A DNA stretch of 64,000 nt from Burkholderiales bacterium. GTDB lineage: Bacteria; Pseudomonadota; Gammaproteobacteria; Burkholderiales; Burkholderiaceae_C. A model generated the notes under the pieces. It worked only from the letters and a program-made list of their open reading frames with translations, searched no databases and had not been told where the DNA came from. Of this stretch, positions 35,290 to 44,040 are shown piece by piece. The translations under genes were made by a program, and so were the position numbers. Location of the stretch: the NCBI GenBank assembly GCA_016213205.1, contig JACRAZ010000069.1:19621-83620 (forward strand). The letters run 5' to 3'. How positions within the stretch are numbered: position 1 is the stretch's first letter; the number at the start of each line of letters is the position of its first letter.

Positions 35290-35961
35290 TCAGGCCACTG
35301 CGCGCAAGGCCGCGATGAACGGCCCCGCCTGCACCGGCTTGGCAAAGTAGTGCACCTCGGGCGGCAGCCCGCCGAGCTCGGCCACCTGCCGCGGCGTGAG
35401 GCTGGACACGGCGACGATCAGGCGCGGCCGCACCACGCACTGGCTGGCCAGCTGGCGCAGCATCTCCAGGCCGTTCATGTCGGGCATGCGGATGTCGGTG
35501 ATCACGATGTCCGGCGCGGCCTGGCCGATCGCCACCAGCGCCTGGATCGCGCTGTCGAACACGCTGAGCTCGGCGCCGGGCAGCGCATCGGTCACCAGTG
35601 CGGCCAGCAGTTCACGGTCGAGCGCGCTGTCATCCACCACCATCACCGACAGCAGCCGGTCGGCCGGCTCGGCTTCGAGGCCGGGGGCGCTGGCCTCGAG
35701 GCCCTGGGCCGCGAACAGCGCATCGGCACTCGCCGCGTCGATGCGCCGGTGGCCCCCGGGCGTCTTCCAGGCCTTCAGGCGACCGGCATCCACCCAGCGC
35801 TGCACGGTGGGGATCGAAATGCCCAAGCGTCGTGCGACGTAGGCGGTGGAATAGGTGGCGGGCGGGGCGGGTGGTGTGGGGCTCTGGGGTGGCACGGTAC
35901 TGCAACGGCGGGTCTGAAGAGGGGGGGAGGCTGCCGGCCTTCTGGCCGGCATTGTGGGCAT
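35290..35961 (-). CDS. MerR/excisionase-type HTH fused to a response-regulator receiver
   Basis: A ~223-residue protein with unusual order. A Pro-rich N-terminus precedes a MerR/excisionase-like HTH ([20 protein letters not shown], then [15 protein letters not shown], ~37-75). A receiver domain fills the C-terminal half ([18 protein letters not shown] in [14 protein letters not shown] in YFAKPVQA). The DNA-binding part comes first, opposite to most response regulators. No histidine kinase is adjacent, so it may respond to a remote or chemotaxis kinase. The start is uncertain: ATGs at 35961 and 35952 and a GTG further in are all possible. Confidence 0.85.
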   Translation of the reverse strand: MPTMPARRPAASPPLQTRRCSTVPPQSPTPPAPPATYSTAYVARRLGISIPTVQRWVDAGRLKAWKTPGGHRRIDAASADALFAAQGLEASAPGLEAEPADRLLSVMVVDDSALDRELLAALVTDALPGAELSVFDSAIQALVAIGQAAPDIVITDIRMPDMNGLEMLRQLASQCVVRPRLIVAVSSLTPRQVAELGGLPPEVHYFAKPVQAGPFIAALRAVA

Positions 35962-36279
35962 GGCCCTTGTGCGCACAGGGGCCGGCAGGCGCGCCGAGCG
36001 GGCGGGCCTTGCCGCACAGGGTCGAGGCCGGCTCGCCGGCGCTGGCGAGCCGGCGCCGCATGCGGCCCGTCTGCAGACCCGATGGTGCCAGCATTCGCGC
36101 GCGCGGCCTACCTGCACCGGCCTCGCGGACGCCGCCCACGCCCCGGGGCGCAGCGCGCCACGTGGTCCCGGGCAGGGCTGCCGCCCGGAAAGCCCGACGC
36201 GTGAGGACGGGCATGCGCCCGGCGCGGCGCATGCAGGCGCACCATCGGGCCATCGCGATCCCGAGCGGAGGCACGCGCG
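35962..36279. other. Intergenic region with strong inverted repeat
   Basis: No credible gene in these 318 bp. GCCGGCTCGCC-GGCGCT-GGCGAGCCGGC at 36027-36054 is a perfect inverted repeat with 11-bp arms, able to form a very stable hairpin. The rest is GC-rich without clear promoter boxes. The two flanking genes diverge, so this region must carry their promoters. Confidence 0.5.
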
Positions 36280-37518
36280 ATGAGGCATCAGCCCCCAAAG
36301 CCGCGGCAGGATGCTGCCGCGCCCGGTGGCCGCGGAGGGGTCGGTTGGGTGGGGCTGGCCGGCCTGGCGGCCGCCATGGTGGCCGCGCTGCTGGTCCTCG
36401 CGTGGCTGCCCTGGGGCGCGCATCCGTCGCTGCAGCCCGAGCCGACGCTGGCGCCGCCCCCCGCACCGGCCAGGGCCACGGCCGAACCGTCCAAGGCCAT
36501 CGCGGCGGCGGCGGCCACCGCGCCGGCGGCCACCCCCAGGCCGGCCAGTCCGGCGGCGCCCGAGCCCGGGCTGGTGGAGGTGTGCGGCTTCGGTGCGGTG
36601 CGGCTGCCGTCGGACGATCCGAACCCGCTGCAGCGCATCCCGCTTGCGCAGCGCCTGGCCGCGCTGGAGCAGGCCGAGGCGCGGCTGGGCGCCAGCGCCC
36701 TGCCGGCCGTGCGTGGCGCCGGCCTGCTGATCGGTGCCCGCGCCCGGCTGCCCGGCGCGCGGGCCGGCGTCCAGCAGCTGGCGCGACTGGCGGCGGGCAG
36801 CCAGGACCCGGCGCTGTACAGCCTGGCGCTGCGCGCCTGCCGCAGCTGGGCCGATGCCGAGAACGGCAACTGCGGCCTGCTCAGCCGTGCCCAGTGGGCG
36901 CGCCTGGAGCCGGACAACCTGCAGCCCTGGCTGGCGCTGGCCGCCGAGGCCGCCGCCCGCGACGACGACGAGGCCGAAGCCACCGCCATGCGACAAGCCG
37001 CGCTGGCGCGCCACAGCGACGAACGTGCCGGCCTGCTGCCCGCACTGGTGGCCCAGGGCCTGGCCCACGCACCGCCGCTGCCGCGCGCACTGGCCCACAG
37101 CCTGGCCCGCAGCCTGCAGGATGGCTGGACCCTCACGCGCAGCAGCCACGCCGAAGCCTGGTGCAGCGCCGACGCCCTGGCCGACGCCAGCCGGCGCCCG
37201 ACCTGCGAGGCCGTGGCCGAGACGCTGGCGCTGCACAGCACCAGCCTGGCCGATGTGCAGAGCGCGCTGATGATCGGCCGCCACCTGGGCTGGCCGGCCG
37301 AACGGCTGCGGGCGCTGGCGCAGGAACAGCAGGCCATCGCGATGCTGGCCGACGGTGGCGCCGATGGCTCGCCCAGCGCCGCCATGCAGGGCCTGGACTT
37401 CAGCTGCGAGCGGCTGGCGCGGCGCGAGAGCTGGTCACGCCAGGTGGGCAGCCGCGGCGAGCTGCAGGTGCTGCGCGAGCGTGCCGCGCGCGTGCCCCTG
37501 GCCCCGGCCCCGCGCTGA
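36280..37518 (+). CDS. Hypothetical protein with one N-terminal membrane anchor
   Basis: A 412-residue protein I do not recognise. After a short cytoplasmic start it has one membrane helix (GLAGLAAAMVAALLVLAWLP, ~27-46), a Pro/Ala-rich linker (~50-95) and an alpha-helical, Ala/Leu-rich domain of about 310 residues. Scattered Cys are seen (EVCGFGAVRLPSDDP, RACRSWADAENGNCG, AWCSADALAD, FSCERLAR), some of which may pair in the periplasm. The helical part resembles TPR/Sel1-like repeats only loosely. CGGAGG lies before the ATG. It converges on the beta-propeller gene. Confidence 0.75.
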   Translation: MRHQPPKPRQDAAAPGGRGGVGWVGLAGLAAAMVAALLVLAWLPWGAHPSLQPEPTLAPPPAPARATAEPSKAIAAAAATAPAATPRPASPAAPEPGLVEVCGFGAVRLPSDDPNPLQRIPLAQRLAALEQAEARLGASALPAVRGAGLLIGARARLPGARAGVQQLARLAAGSQDPALYSLALRACRSWADAENGNCGLLSRAQWARLEPDNLQPWLALAAEAAARDDDEAEATAMRQAALARHSDERAGLLPALVAQGLAHAPPLPRALAHSLARSLQDGWTLTRSSHAEAWCSADALADASRRPTCEAVAETLALHSTSLADVQSALMIGRHLGWPAERLRALAQEQQAIAMLADGGADGSPSAAMQGLDFSCERLARRESWSRQVGSRGELQVLRERAARVPLAPAPR

Positions 37519-37564
37519 GCGCGTCGGCACCAGGCCATGCCCGCGCTGCGGTGCCCCCAGGCGC

Positions 37565-39631
37565 TCAGTTGAAGGGCGAATAACGCCCATCCCGCGCGGC
37601 CAGCGTCGGCGCGAAGCTGACGCGGCGCCGTTCGTCGATGCGCTCGCTGCCGCCGCGGCCGTCCAGCCGGCCCTCGACCAGCTCGTAGCCGAGCAGCGCG
37701 AACACGCGCTCGCCCAGGAACAGCGGGCGCGCGTTGCCGTACCAGTCCACGCAGGAGGCGCGGCAGGCATCGTCCTGCGTCACCGCGCGTGCGGCCAGTT
37801 CGCCCAGCGGCTGGAAGGCCAGCGCACGCTGGCGCAGGAACATCACCGCCGCCGAGCCCTGGCCACCGGCGTACACGCCGCCCGTGCGCCGGCCGCCACC
37901 GCCCAGCACCGGCAGGCCCAGCAGCCCCTCCTCGGCCGCGGTGGGCCGGAAGAAGAAGCCGTGGGTGCGGGTCTCGCCCTGGCGGGCGCCCGGCTGCACA
38001 TGCTGCCCGGCCAGGGTGGCCGCGCCGCGGCCCAGGCGCACGGCGCTGAAGTGCAGGTCGGCCCCCGCGTTGCCCACCAGCACCGCGTGGCTGCCCATGG
38101 CCTCGATGCGCTCGACCGCATGGCCCGGGTCCAGTGCATGGGGCAGGCTGCCGGGGTCGGCGAACTGCAGGGCCCAGGCGGCAGGCTGCTGCGGCGGCGG
38201 CATGGGTGCGCCGCTGTTCATCTCGGCCACCGGTGGCACCGCGCGGCGCGCACCGCCGCCCGCGCCCCAGAGCAGCCAGTCGCCGATGAAGCGGTTCTGC
38301 AGGCCCCAGCCGGCCAGCGCCGGGAGCATTCGGTAGTGCTCGCGCTGGGCGCTGCCGCGGCCGTCGCCAAAGGCGGCCAGCGGCACGCGCAGCAGCGCCA
38401 TGCGGCCGCCTCCGGCACGTTCACTGCCCCACATGGCCTCGCCCATGCCGGCTTCCTGCAGCAGCACGTTGAGGTGGCCGCGCCCATCCTCCAGGAACGA
38501 CATCTGGTCCACCGGCACGCCGGCGGTCTTCAGGCCGCTGGGCGCGGCGCCGTCCAGCGGAATGCGGAACACGGCCGACTGGGCCCGCGCGGCAGCCGGC
38601 ACCGCCCCGGGCGCCGCCGGCGGGGGACGGCGCGCGCCGGTGGTCGTCCACACATAGACCGAACCTTGCGACACATAGAACACCCTGCCGGCCGGGCCCA
38701 GCACCGCGGTGGATTCGCAGCGCAGCGCGCCCGCGCCCAGCTCGCAGGCGGTGACGGTGTGCAGCGCCAGCGGCTGGCCGGGGTCGAACTCGTCATCGGT
38801 GCGGTAGATCCGCGTGGCGGGCAGGATGCGCTCGAACTCCGGTGGCGTGCTCGGGCCATGCCAGCGCCGCACGCCGGGCATCATCTGCGCGGGCGGCGGG
38901 CCCCAGGGCTGCAGCAGCGTGGGGCTGTAGAACACCAGCTTGCGGCCGATCAGCCGGCTGGCGTAGTTGCGGGCCGAGTAGTAATCGAAACTGCGCAGGT
39001 GGTAGGTGGCGCGGTAGGCCAGCGTGCCACCCTCGCCCAGCTCGAACAGGCCGATCTCGGTGCCGCCGCGGGCATAGCTGTAGCCCACCACGACCACCGT
39101 GTTGCCCGAGACCAGCAGTTCGTCGTACCAGGCGCCACGCGGGTCGGCCTGCGGGGCGAAGGCATCGAGCGTGGCCGCCGGCTGCAGGGTGTCGCCACCC
39201 ACCCGCACGGTGAACAGCCGGCCGCGGCGCAGGATGACCAGGTGGTCGCCGGCACGCTTGACGATGCCGCCCTCGTCCACCCCGGCGGTCTGCACGTTGG
39301 TGATGGATTCGGCCGCTGCGCTGTCGGCCGCGGTGGCGGCGCCTTCGGCGCTCTTGGCCATGGCCGCCGGTGCGGCGGGCGCGGCCGGCGCTGCCATGGG
39401 TGCCGGTGCGGACTGCATCGCCATCGAGGGCTGCGCGCGCCGCTCGGCCTGCTGCCTGGCGGCCTGGCCGCGCCAGCGCTCCAGGGCCTCGGCCAGTTCG
39501 GCCTCGCTGGCATAGGGCTTGAGCGTGCGGCTCGGGGTGGCGGGGCCGGCCTCGGGCGCGGCGCAGCCGGGCAGGCTGGTGGCGGCCAGCAGGGCCAGCG
39601 AACAGTTCAGGGCAAGGCGGCGGGTGAACAT
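37565..39631 (-). CDS. Beta-propeller domain lipoprotein
   Basis: A 688-residue protein with a lipoprotein signal (MFTRRLALNCSLALLAATS, then LPGCAA; lipid Cys at ~23) and the Beta_propel (PF09826-like) domain: TNVQTAGVDEGGIVKRAGDH, then LVILRRGRLFTVRVGGD, ARGGTEIGLFELGEGG and YHLRSFDYYSARNYASRLIG. A Met/Ala/Pro-rich linker (~60-110) joins anchor and propeller. Proteins of this family are surface or periplasmic and uncharacterised; copper or protease links have been proposed in some lineages but nothing here tests that. It is probably monocistronic. Confidence 0.85.
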   Translation of the reverse strand: MFTRRLALNCSLALLAATSLPGCAAPEAGPATPSRTLKPYASEAELAEALERWRGQAARQQAERRAQPSMAMQSAPAPMAAPAAPAAPAAMAKSAEGAATAADSAAAESITNVQTAGVDEGGIVKRAGDHLVILRRGRLFTVRVGGDTLQPAATLDAFAPQADPRGAWYDELLVSGNTVVVVGYSYARGGTEIGLFELGEGGTLAYRATYHLRSFDYYSARNYASRLIGRKLVFYSPTLLQPWGPPPAQMMPGVRRWHGPSTPPEFERILPATRIYRTDDEFDPGQPLALHTVTACELGAGALRCESTAVLGPAGRVFYVSQGSVYVWTTTGARRPPPAAPGAVPAAARAQSAVFRIPLDGAAPSGLKTAGVPVDQMSFLEDGRGHLNVLLQEAGMGEAMWGSERAGGGRMALLRVPLAAFGDGRGSAQREHYRMLPALAGWGLQNRFIGDWLLWGAGGGARRAVPPVAEMNSGAPMPPPQQPAAWALQFADPGSLPHALDPGHAVERIEAMGSHAVLVGNAGADLHFSAVRLGRGAATLAGQHVQPGARQGETRTHGFFFRPTAAEEGLLGLPVLGGGGRRTGGVYAGGQGSAAVMFLRQRALAFQPLGELAARAVTQDDACRASCVDWYGNARPLFLGERVFALLGYELVEGRLDGRGGSERIDERRRVSFAPTLAARDGRYSPFN

Positions 39632-39762
39632 GGTGGGGGTCTCCGGCAGAGGGGATACCGTGTTCTACGGCCAGCCCCGGCGAACGGGGTCAAGCCGGCC
39701 CGCGCCGGCCGGCGAGCGGTTGTTGCGAGCGCCGGGCGGACACCGCCGCCGGCGCCTGCGGC

Positions 39763-40038
39763 TCACAGCCGGCTCTCGGGCCCGGAGGCGGCCGGCCCCG
39801 TGGGCAGGCCGATCTTCTTGGCCCCCTTGCTCACGGCGCTGCCGGCCGCCTGCGCGCCGTGCTCCACCGCATCGGCCGCCTTCTTGACACCGCGCTTGAC
39901 CACGGCCTCGGCCTTGCCCACCGCGGAGGCGGCGCCGCTGGCGGCGGACTTGGCTGCTTCGGCGGGCCCGGCCTGGGCCACGGGCGCGGCCAGCGCCAGG
40001 ATCGACAGGAAACAGGCCGACAGGGGACGGGGCAACAT
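39763..40038 (-). CDS. Small Ala/Lys-rich exported protein
   Basis: A 91-residue protein with a signal peptide (MLPRPLSACFLSILALAAPV, cleavage near AQA). The mature part is made of short alternating Ala/Val/Lys segments (SAASGAASAVGKAEAVVKRG, then VKKAADAVEHG) that should form an amphipathic helix with positive charge, ending GLPTGPAASGPESRL. I do not recognise the family. ATG 40038 is preferred over a GTG three codons upstream because CCGGAG is correctly spaced for the ATG only. Confidence 0.65.
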   Translation of the reverse strand: MLPRPLSACFLSILALAAPVAQAGPAEAAKSAASGAASAVGKAEAVVKRGVKKAADAVEHGAQAAGSAVSKGAKKIGLPTGPAASGPESRL

Positions 40039-40107
40039 GGGCGGCACTCCGGTTCGGGGGATTCCGGGAAGATGCCGATCATAGGCCGCGGGTTCCCCCC
40101 GCCGGGT

Positions 40108-41757
40108 TCAGGCCCCCGCGGGCAGCCGGAAGTGGGCCACCTCGCCGGTCAGGCCATTGGCCTGGTCGCGCATCGCGCTGGAGGCGGCCGCCGTCTGCTC
40201 CACCAGCGCGGCGTTCTGCTGCGTGTTGCGATCGAGTTCCTGCACCGCGGCGCCGAGCTGGCCGATGCCCACGCTCTGCTCGCGTGCACCGATGGTCACT
40301 TCGCTCAGCAAACGGTCCACCTGCTCGGAGGTGGTGACGATGTCCTCGATCGTCTCGCCCGCCTTGCGCACGATGCCGGTGCCGGCCTCGACCTGCTCGA
40401 CACTGCGGCCGATCAGCGACTTGATCTCGCGCGCCGCGGTGGCGCTGCGCTGCGCCAGCGTGCGCACCTCGGTGGCCACCACCGCGAAGCCACGGCCCTG
40501 CTCGCCGGCGCGGGCGGCTTCCACCGCGGCGTTGAGCGCCAGGATGTTGGTCTGGAACGCGATGCCATCGATGGTGCCGATGATCTCGCCGATGCGGGCC
40601 GACGCGCTGCGGATGCCCTCCATCGTCTGTGCCACTTCGCGCATCACGCGGCCACCGTCGGCCGCCGTCTGGGCGTTGCGGCGGGCGACCTGGGCCGCCT
40701 CGTCGGTGAGCGCGGCGGTGTTCTTCACGGTGGCCGACAGCTCTTCCATCGACGCCGCCGATTGCTGCAGGCTGGCGGCCGATTGCTCGGTGCGGGCGGA
40801 GAGGTCCATCGCGCCGGTGGCGATCTCGCCGCTGGAGTGCAGCAACTCGTCGCTGGACTGGCGCACGCGCCGCACCACGCCGCGCAGCGAATCCTGCATG
40901 GCACGCAGCTCCATCATCAGCTGGGCCGCCTCGTCGCGGCCCCAGGGGGCGGGGGCGGTGGTGAGGTCGCCGCGGGTCATGGCCTGCAGGTGGCGGCCGG
41001 TTTCCTTCAGGCCACCGTCCATCACCAGGTAGAAGCTGAGGAACAGGTAGCCCGCCACCATCGACGAGACACCGACCACCACCGCCACCCGGACCAGGTC
41101 GCCCAGCAGCGCCTGCCGCAAATCGCCGACGTAGACGCCCGAGCCGATGACCCAGCCCCAGGGCTCGAAGCCGGCCACATAGGAGATCTTGTCCACCGGC
41201 TGGTCGGCACCAGGCTTGGGCCACTGGTAGGTGACGAAGCCCTGGCCCCGGGAGCGGGCGGTGTCGACGAAGGCCTTGAACAGCTCGAAGCCGTTGGGGT
41301 CCTTCATGGTGCCGACGTCCTGGCCGTTCAGCTCGGGCTTGAACGGGTGCATGACCATGCGGGCCTGCATGTCGTTGATCCAGAAGTACTCGCTGCGGTC
41401 GTAACGCAGCCCGGCAACGGCCTGGGTGGCCAGCTGCTGGGCCTGCGCGCGCGGCAGCTTGCCGCTGGTTTCCTGCTGGTGGGCCCAGACCAGCACGCCG
41501 CGGGCCACTTCCACATGCTGGCGCGTGGCGTCCATGCGTGCCTGCATCGCCTGCTGGTACTGCGAATACAGCAGCCAGACCAGCAGCGCCACCACCGGCA
41601 CCACGAAGGCGATGGAAATGATCGAGGCCTTGGCCGCGAAACGCAGCTGGCGGAACATGCGCACGCCCGGTGCCCAGAAGCCGTGAAACGCAAAGTAGCC
41701 TGCATCGGCTGCGACTGCCGTCATCTTCTTATTCCCCTCGGAGTCTGTTGTGGACAT
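40108..41757 (-). CDS. Methyl-accepting chemotaxis protein with single Cache input domain
   Basis: A 549-residue chemoreceptor. TM1 is at ~44-66 (SIISIAFVVPVVALLVWLLY). The periplasmic part has a single Cache (sCache_2) domain, seen at RYDRSEYFWINDMQARMVMH, GTMKDPNGFELFKAF and EPWGWVIGSGVYVGDL. TM2, HAMP and signalling domains follow, with tip [20 protein letters not shown]. sCache receptors often bind small organic acids. The N-terminal ~40 residues are cytoplasmic. A sigma-28-like promoter at 41802-41829 is about 45 bp upstream of ATG 41757. Confidence 0.94.
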   Translation of the reverse strand: MSTTDSEGNKKMTAVAADAGYFAFHGFWAPGVRMFRQLRFAAKASIISIAFVVPVVALLVWLLYSQYQQAMQARMDATRQHVEVARGVLVWAHQQETSGKLPRAQAQQLATQAVAGLRYDRSEYFWINDMQARMVMHPFKPELNGQDVGTMKDPNGFELFKAFVDTARSRGQGFVTYQWPKPGADQPVDKISYVAGFEPWGWVIGSGVYVGDLRQALLGDLVRVAVVVGVSSMVAGYLFLSFYLVMDGGLKETGRHLQAMTRGDLTTAPAPWGRDEAAQLMMELRAMQDSLRGVVRRVRQSSDELLHSSGEIATGAMDLSARTEQSAASLQQSAASMEELSATVKNTAALTDEAAQVARRNAQTAADGGRVMREVAQTMEGIRSASARIGEIIGTIDGIAFQTNILALNAAVEAARAGEQGRGFAVVATEVRTLAQRSATAAREIKSLIGRSVEQVEAGTGIVRKAGETIEDIVTTSEQVDRLLSEVTIGAREQSVGIGQLGAAVQELDRNTQQNAALVEQTAAASSAMRDQANGLTGEVAHFRLPAGA

Positions 41758-41791
41758 GCCGGCGCGTCACCCGGGCGGTCCCGGGGCGCCG

Positions 41792-41829
41792 GATACCCAA
41801 GGTATCGGCCCCCGAAGGGTTCATCTTTA
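41792..41829 (-). promoter_or_regulatory. Sigma-28-like promoter with overlapping inverted repeat
   Basis: On the minus strand TAAAGATG (41822-41829) and GCCGATAC (41802-41809) are separated by 12 bp; the second box matches the FliA -10 GCCGATAA in seven of eight positions. GATACC-CAA-GGTATC (41792-41806) overlaps the -10, so a repressor could compete here. This is the better of the two flagellar-type promoters in the window. Confidence 0.6.
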
Positions 41830-41876
41830 GCAGTTCACGCCGGTCGAAGGTGCAGGCACACCCGGCGCGTGGACGC

Positions 41877-42683
41877 TCAGGCCTTCAGCCAGGCCAGCAC
41901 CGCGCTGTTGAACTGCTCGGGCTGCTGCGTCATCACCCAGTGGCCGGTGTCGAAGGCCTGCACCTGGCTGCCCGGGCGGCCGGCCACGCGCTCGGCCCAG
42001 CCGCGGGTGTGGAACAGGATGGGTTTGTCGCGGCCGTACAGGAAGAGCATCGGGCAGAGCGGCTCGAAGGGCTTGACGCCGCGGTAGGAGCCGTGGGTGC
42101 CGGTCCAGGTGATGTAGTACGGATAGTTCATGCCGGCATGGATGCCCTGCGGCGGTGTCGGGCAGCCCAAGGCGCGGGCCATGCTGCGGGTCATGCGGTC
42201 GCTGAGCGACACCGCACCCAGCCGGCCGATGCCCCAGGCCAGCGCCAGCCAGGCCTGGTAGGCGAACAGCCCGAGCTGCGCCTTGAACGGCAGCGCCCGC
42301 AGGTACTCGACGGTGCCTGCATCGCCGATGTCCACGCCGACGATGCGGCGCACCAGCTCCGGGTGCCGCATCGCCAGCTGGTAGCCGAACATGCAGCCCC
42401 AGTCGTGCAGCATCAGCACCACCGGCTGGCCGGGACTGACCTGCTCGATCACCCGGCGAAAGCCGGCCAGCAGTTCGTCCAGCGGCACCGCGCGCCGCGG
42501 CTGGCCGGCCCCGAAGCCCGGCAGGGTGAGCCGCACGCAGCGGTAATGCGGTGCGAGGGCCTGCACCTGGCCGTCCCACAGCCGCGCGGTGTCGGGCCAG
42601 CCGTGGATCATCACGATGACCTCCGGGCCCTGACCCTCGATGTACACGTCGATGCCGTCGACCCGGAACGTTGGATTGATCAA
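41877..42683 (-). CDS. Alpha/beta hydrolase, epoxide hydrolase/dehalogenase type
   Basis: A 268-residue alpha/beta hydrolase. The oxyanion segment is MIHGWPDTARLWDGQ (~25-39), and the nucleophile elbow reads LMLHDWGCMFGYQ with Asp94 instead of serine. An aspartate nucleophile after histidine-tryptophan signatures is characteristic of epoxide hydrolases and haloalkane dehalogenases, which work through an ester intermediate. The catalytic His is in FDTGHWVMTQQP near the end. The substrate is not predictable. The divergent gap to neighbours is short and holds no clear promoter. Confidence 0.9.
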   Translation of the reverse strand: MINPTFRVDGIDVYIEGQGPEVIVMIHGWPDTARLWDGQVQALAPHYRCVRLTLPGFGAGQPRRAVPLDELLAGFRRVIEQVSPGQPVVLMLHDWGCMFGYQLAMRHPELVRRIVGVDIGDAGTVEYLRALPFKAQLGLFAYQAWLALAWGIGRLGAVSLSDRMTRSMARALGCPTPPQGIHAGMNYPYYITWTGTHGSYRGVKPFEPLCPMLFLYGRDKPILFHTRGWAERVAGRPGSQVQAFDTGHWVMTQQPEQFNSAVLAWLKA

Positions 42684-42771
42684 TGGATGCGCCTTTCTTG
42701 TTGCGGCGCATCATACGGGCCCACCTCGGGCCACCGCCCCCGGCCAAGCACGCGAGGGGCGGGCCGGCAGC

Positions 42772-43185
42772 TCAGGGTTTGAGGCTGAGCAGCCAGCTGA
42801 TCACGTCGGCCTTCTCGGCGGCGGTGCATTCGCGGCCGAGCACGTCCTTGCAGTTCAGCCGGAAGGCGTTCTCGACCTTCACCGCATCGGTGAAGCGTTT
42901 CGGGTTGGCCGCCGGGGCCAGCGGGGCGATCGGCTTCTCGGCGAGTTCATCGCGGCCGCCGCGGGTGGGGTCCTTGCTGTGGCAGCTGCTGCAGCTCCAG
43001 CCCATCGGGCCGCCGAAGTCGGTGTTGAACAGCTTCTGCCCGCGCTCGGGCGAGGGCGTGGTGCCGGCCTGGGCCTTGTAGGCGGCCAGCAGCTCGGCCG
43101 GGGTGGCGGCCAGCGTGACGCCGGGCAGCGCAGCGGCCACCAGCACGGCGGTGGCCAGACAGGTGGCTTGCAGGATTCGCTTCAT
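42772..43185 (-). CDS. SHP-type monoheme cytochrome (DUF1924)
   Basis: A 137-residue periplasmic cytochrome with signal peptide (MKRILQATCLATAVLVAAAL, cleavage near TLAAT). Heme-c motif C65-S-S-C68-H69, followed by KDPTRGGRDELAEKPIAPLA and the DUF1924 signature NCKDVLGRECTAAEKADVI, matches the sphaeroides heme protein family. SHPs are high-spin, oxygen-, nitric-oxide- or hydroxylamine-binding cytochromes that accept electrons from a diheme cytochrome (DHC), which is often encoded beside them together with a cytochrome b. Here neither partner is next to it. Confidence 0.88.
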   Translation of the reverse strand: MKRILQATCLATAVLVAAALPGVTLAATPAELLAAYKAQAGTTPSPERGQKLFNTDFGGPMGWSCSSCHSKDPTRGGRDELAEKPIAPLAPAANPKRFTDAVKVENAFRLNCKDVLGRECTAAEKADVISWLLSLKP

Positions 43186-43321
43186 GGCAGCTCCAGTGCG
43201 CTTGCTGCGATGCCCGGCCGCGCACGGTGCACGCCAAGGCCCGCATCAGCCCGATTGGACGCGTCACCGCGCCGCACCGCCTTGTGCCCGCGCAAGCTCG
43301 CATGGTGCGCGGCGCGCCCCG

Positions 43322-43795
43322 TCACCAGCGCTGCACGCGCTTGAGCTCCAGCGGCTCGAGCATCAACTTGTCCAGCCAGATCGTGATGCGGCTGCGCATC
43401 ATCGCGTAACGCTCCTGGGCGGCCTCGAGCTGCACGGTGCTCGGGCGCATCAGCACCAGCACGGCGATCTCGCCCAGGCGCACATGGCACATCGGGGTGC
43501 AGGTGGCCAAGGCCCACAGGCTGGCACCCCCGCGGCAGCGCAGGGCCAGCGGCGCCACCCAGGTGCTGCCGCCCTCGACCTGGCGCCACATCTCGCGCAG
43601 CACCTCGGCCGGTGTGTCGGGATGCCGCAGCAGCGGGAAGGGCTGGCCGATCAGCGCGCGCTCGTCATAGCCAGCCAGTGTCGCCAGCGCGGGGTTCATG
43701 CAACGGATGCTGCGCTGTGCGTCGAGCACCATCACCAGGGCGCTGCCCGGGGCGATCTCGGGCAGGCTCTGGGGCGCCAGCTCGGGTGGGTTCAT
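43322..43795 (-). CDS. Stand-alone PAS-domain protein, Aer-like
   Basis: A 157-residue soluble protein with one PAS domain at ~18-120. It carries the Aer-type segment GYDERALIGQPFPLLRHPDTP, with MVLDAQRSIRCMNPALATLA before it and LALRCRGGASLWALATCTPM after. Aer receptors use such a PAS with FAD to sense redox or oxygen, but here the protein ends after a C-terminal helix (AQERYAMMRSRITIWLDKLM) with no HAMP or signalling domain. It could act as a separate sensor subunit for another receptor. Start ATG 43795 (MNPPELAP) is chosen; the open frame upstream is not protein-like. Confidence 0.75.
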   Translation of the reverse strand: MNPPELAPQSLPEIAPGSALVMVLDAQRSIRCMNPALATLAGYDERALIGQPFPLLRHPDTPAEVLREMWRQVEGGSTWVAPLALRCRGGASLWALATCTPMCHVRLGEIAVLVLMRPSTVQLEAAQERYAMMRSRITIWLDKLMLEPLELKRVQRW

Positions 43796-44040
43796 GGTCA
43801 AGGCTCCAGTGGTCCTGACTGATATCGGCAGCTGGGGCACCGAACCGCAGCCGCCACGCTGTGGGGAAGGCTTGAAACCTGGTGCCGGGACATGCCGCGC
43901 GCAACCCGGGCGACCGCCGCGCGACGGCCGCAACAAGGCTGAAACACATGCATCACGGCCGCCGGCACGCCGAGCCGCGGCTGATACATGCCCCGCTCAC
44001 CATCTCGGGCATTCCAAACCACTCCACCGAGGACGACACC

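Noticed and set aside
37355..40084. Plus-strand open frame of about 900 codons opposite the beta-propeller gene
   Set aside because: Antisense to a protein with a lipoprotein signal and recognisable domain; its translation has no domain or hydrophobic pattern.
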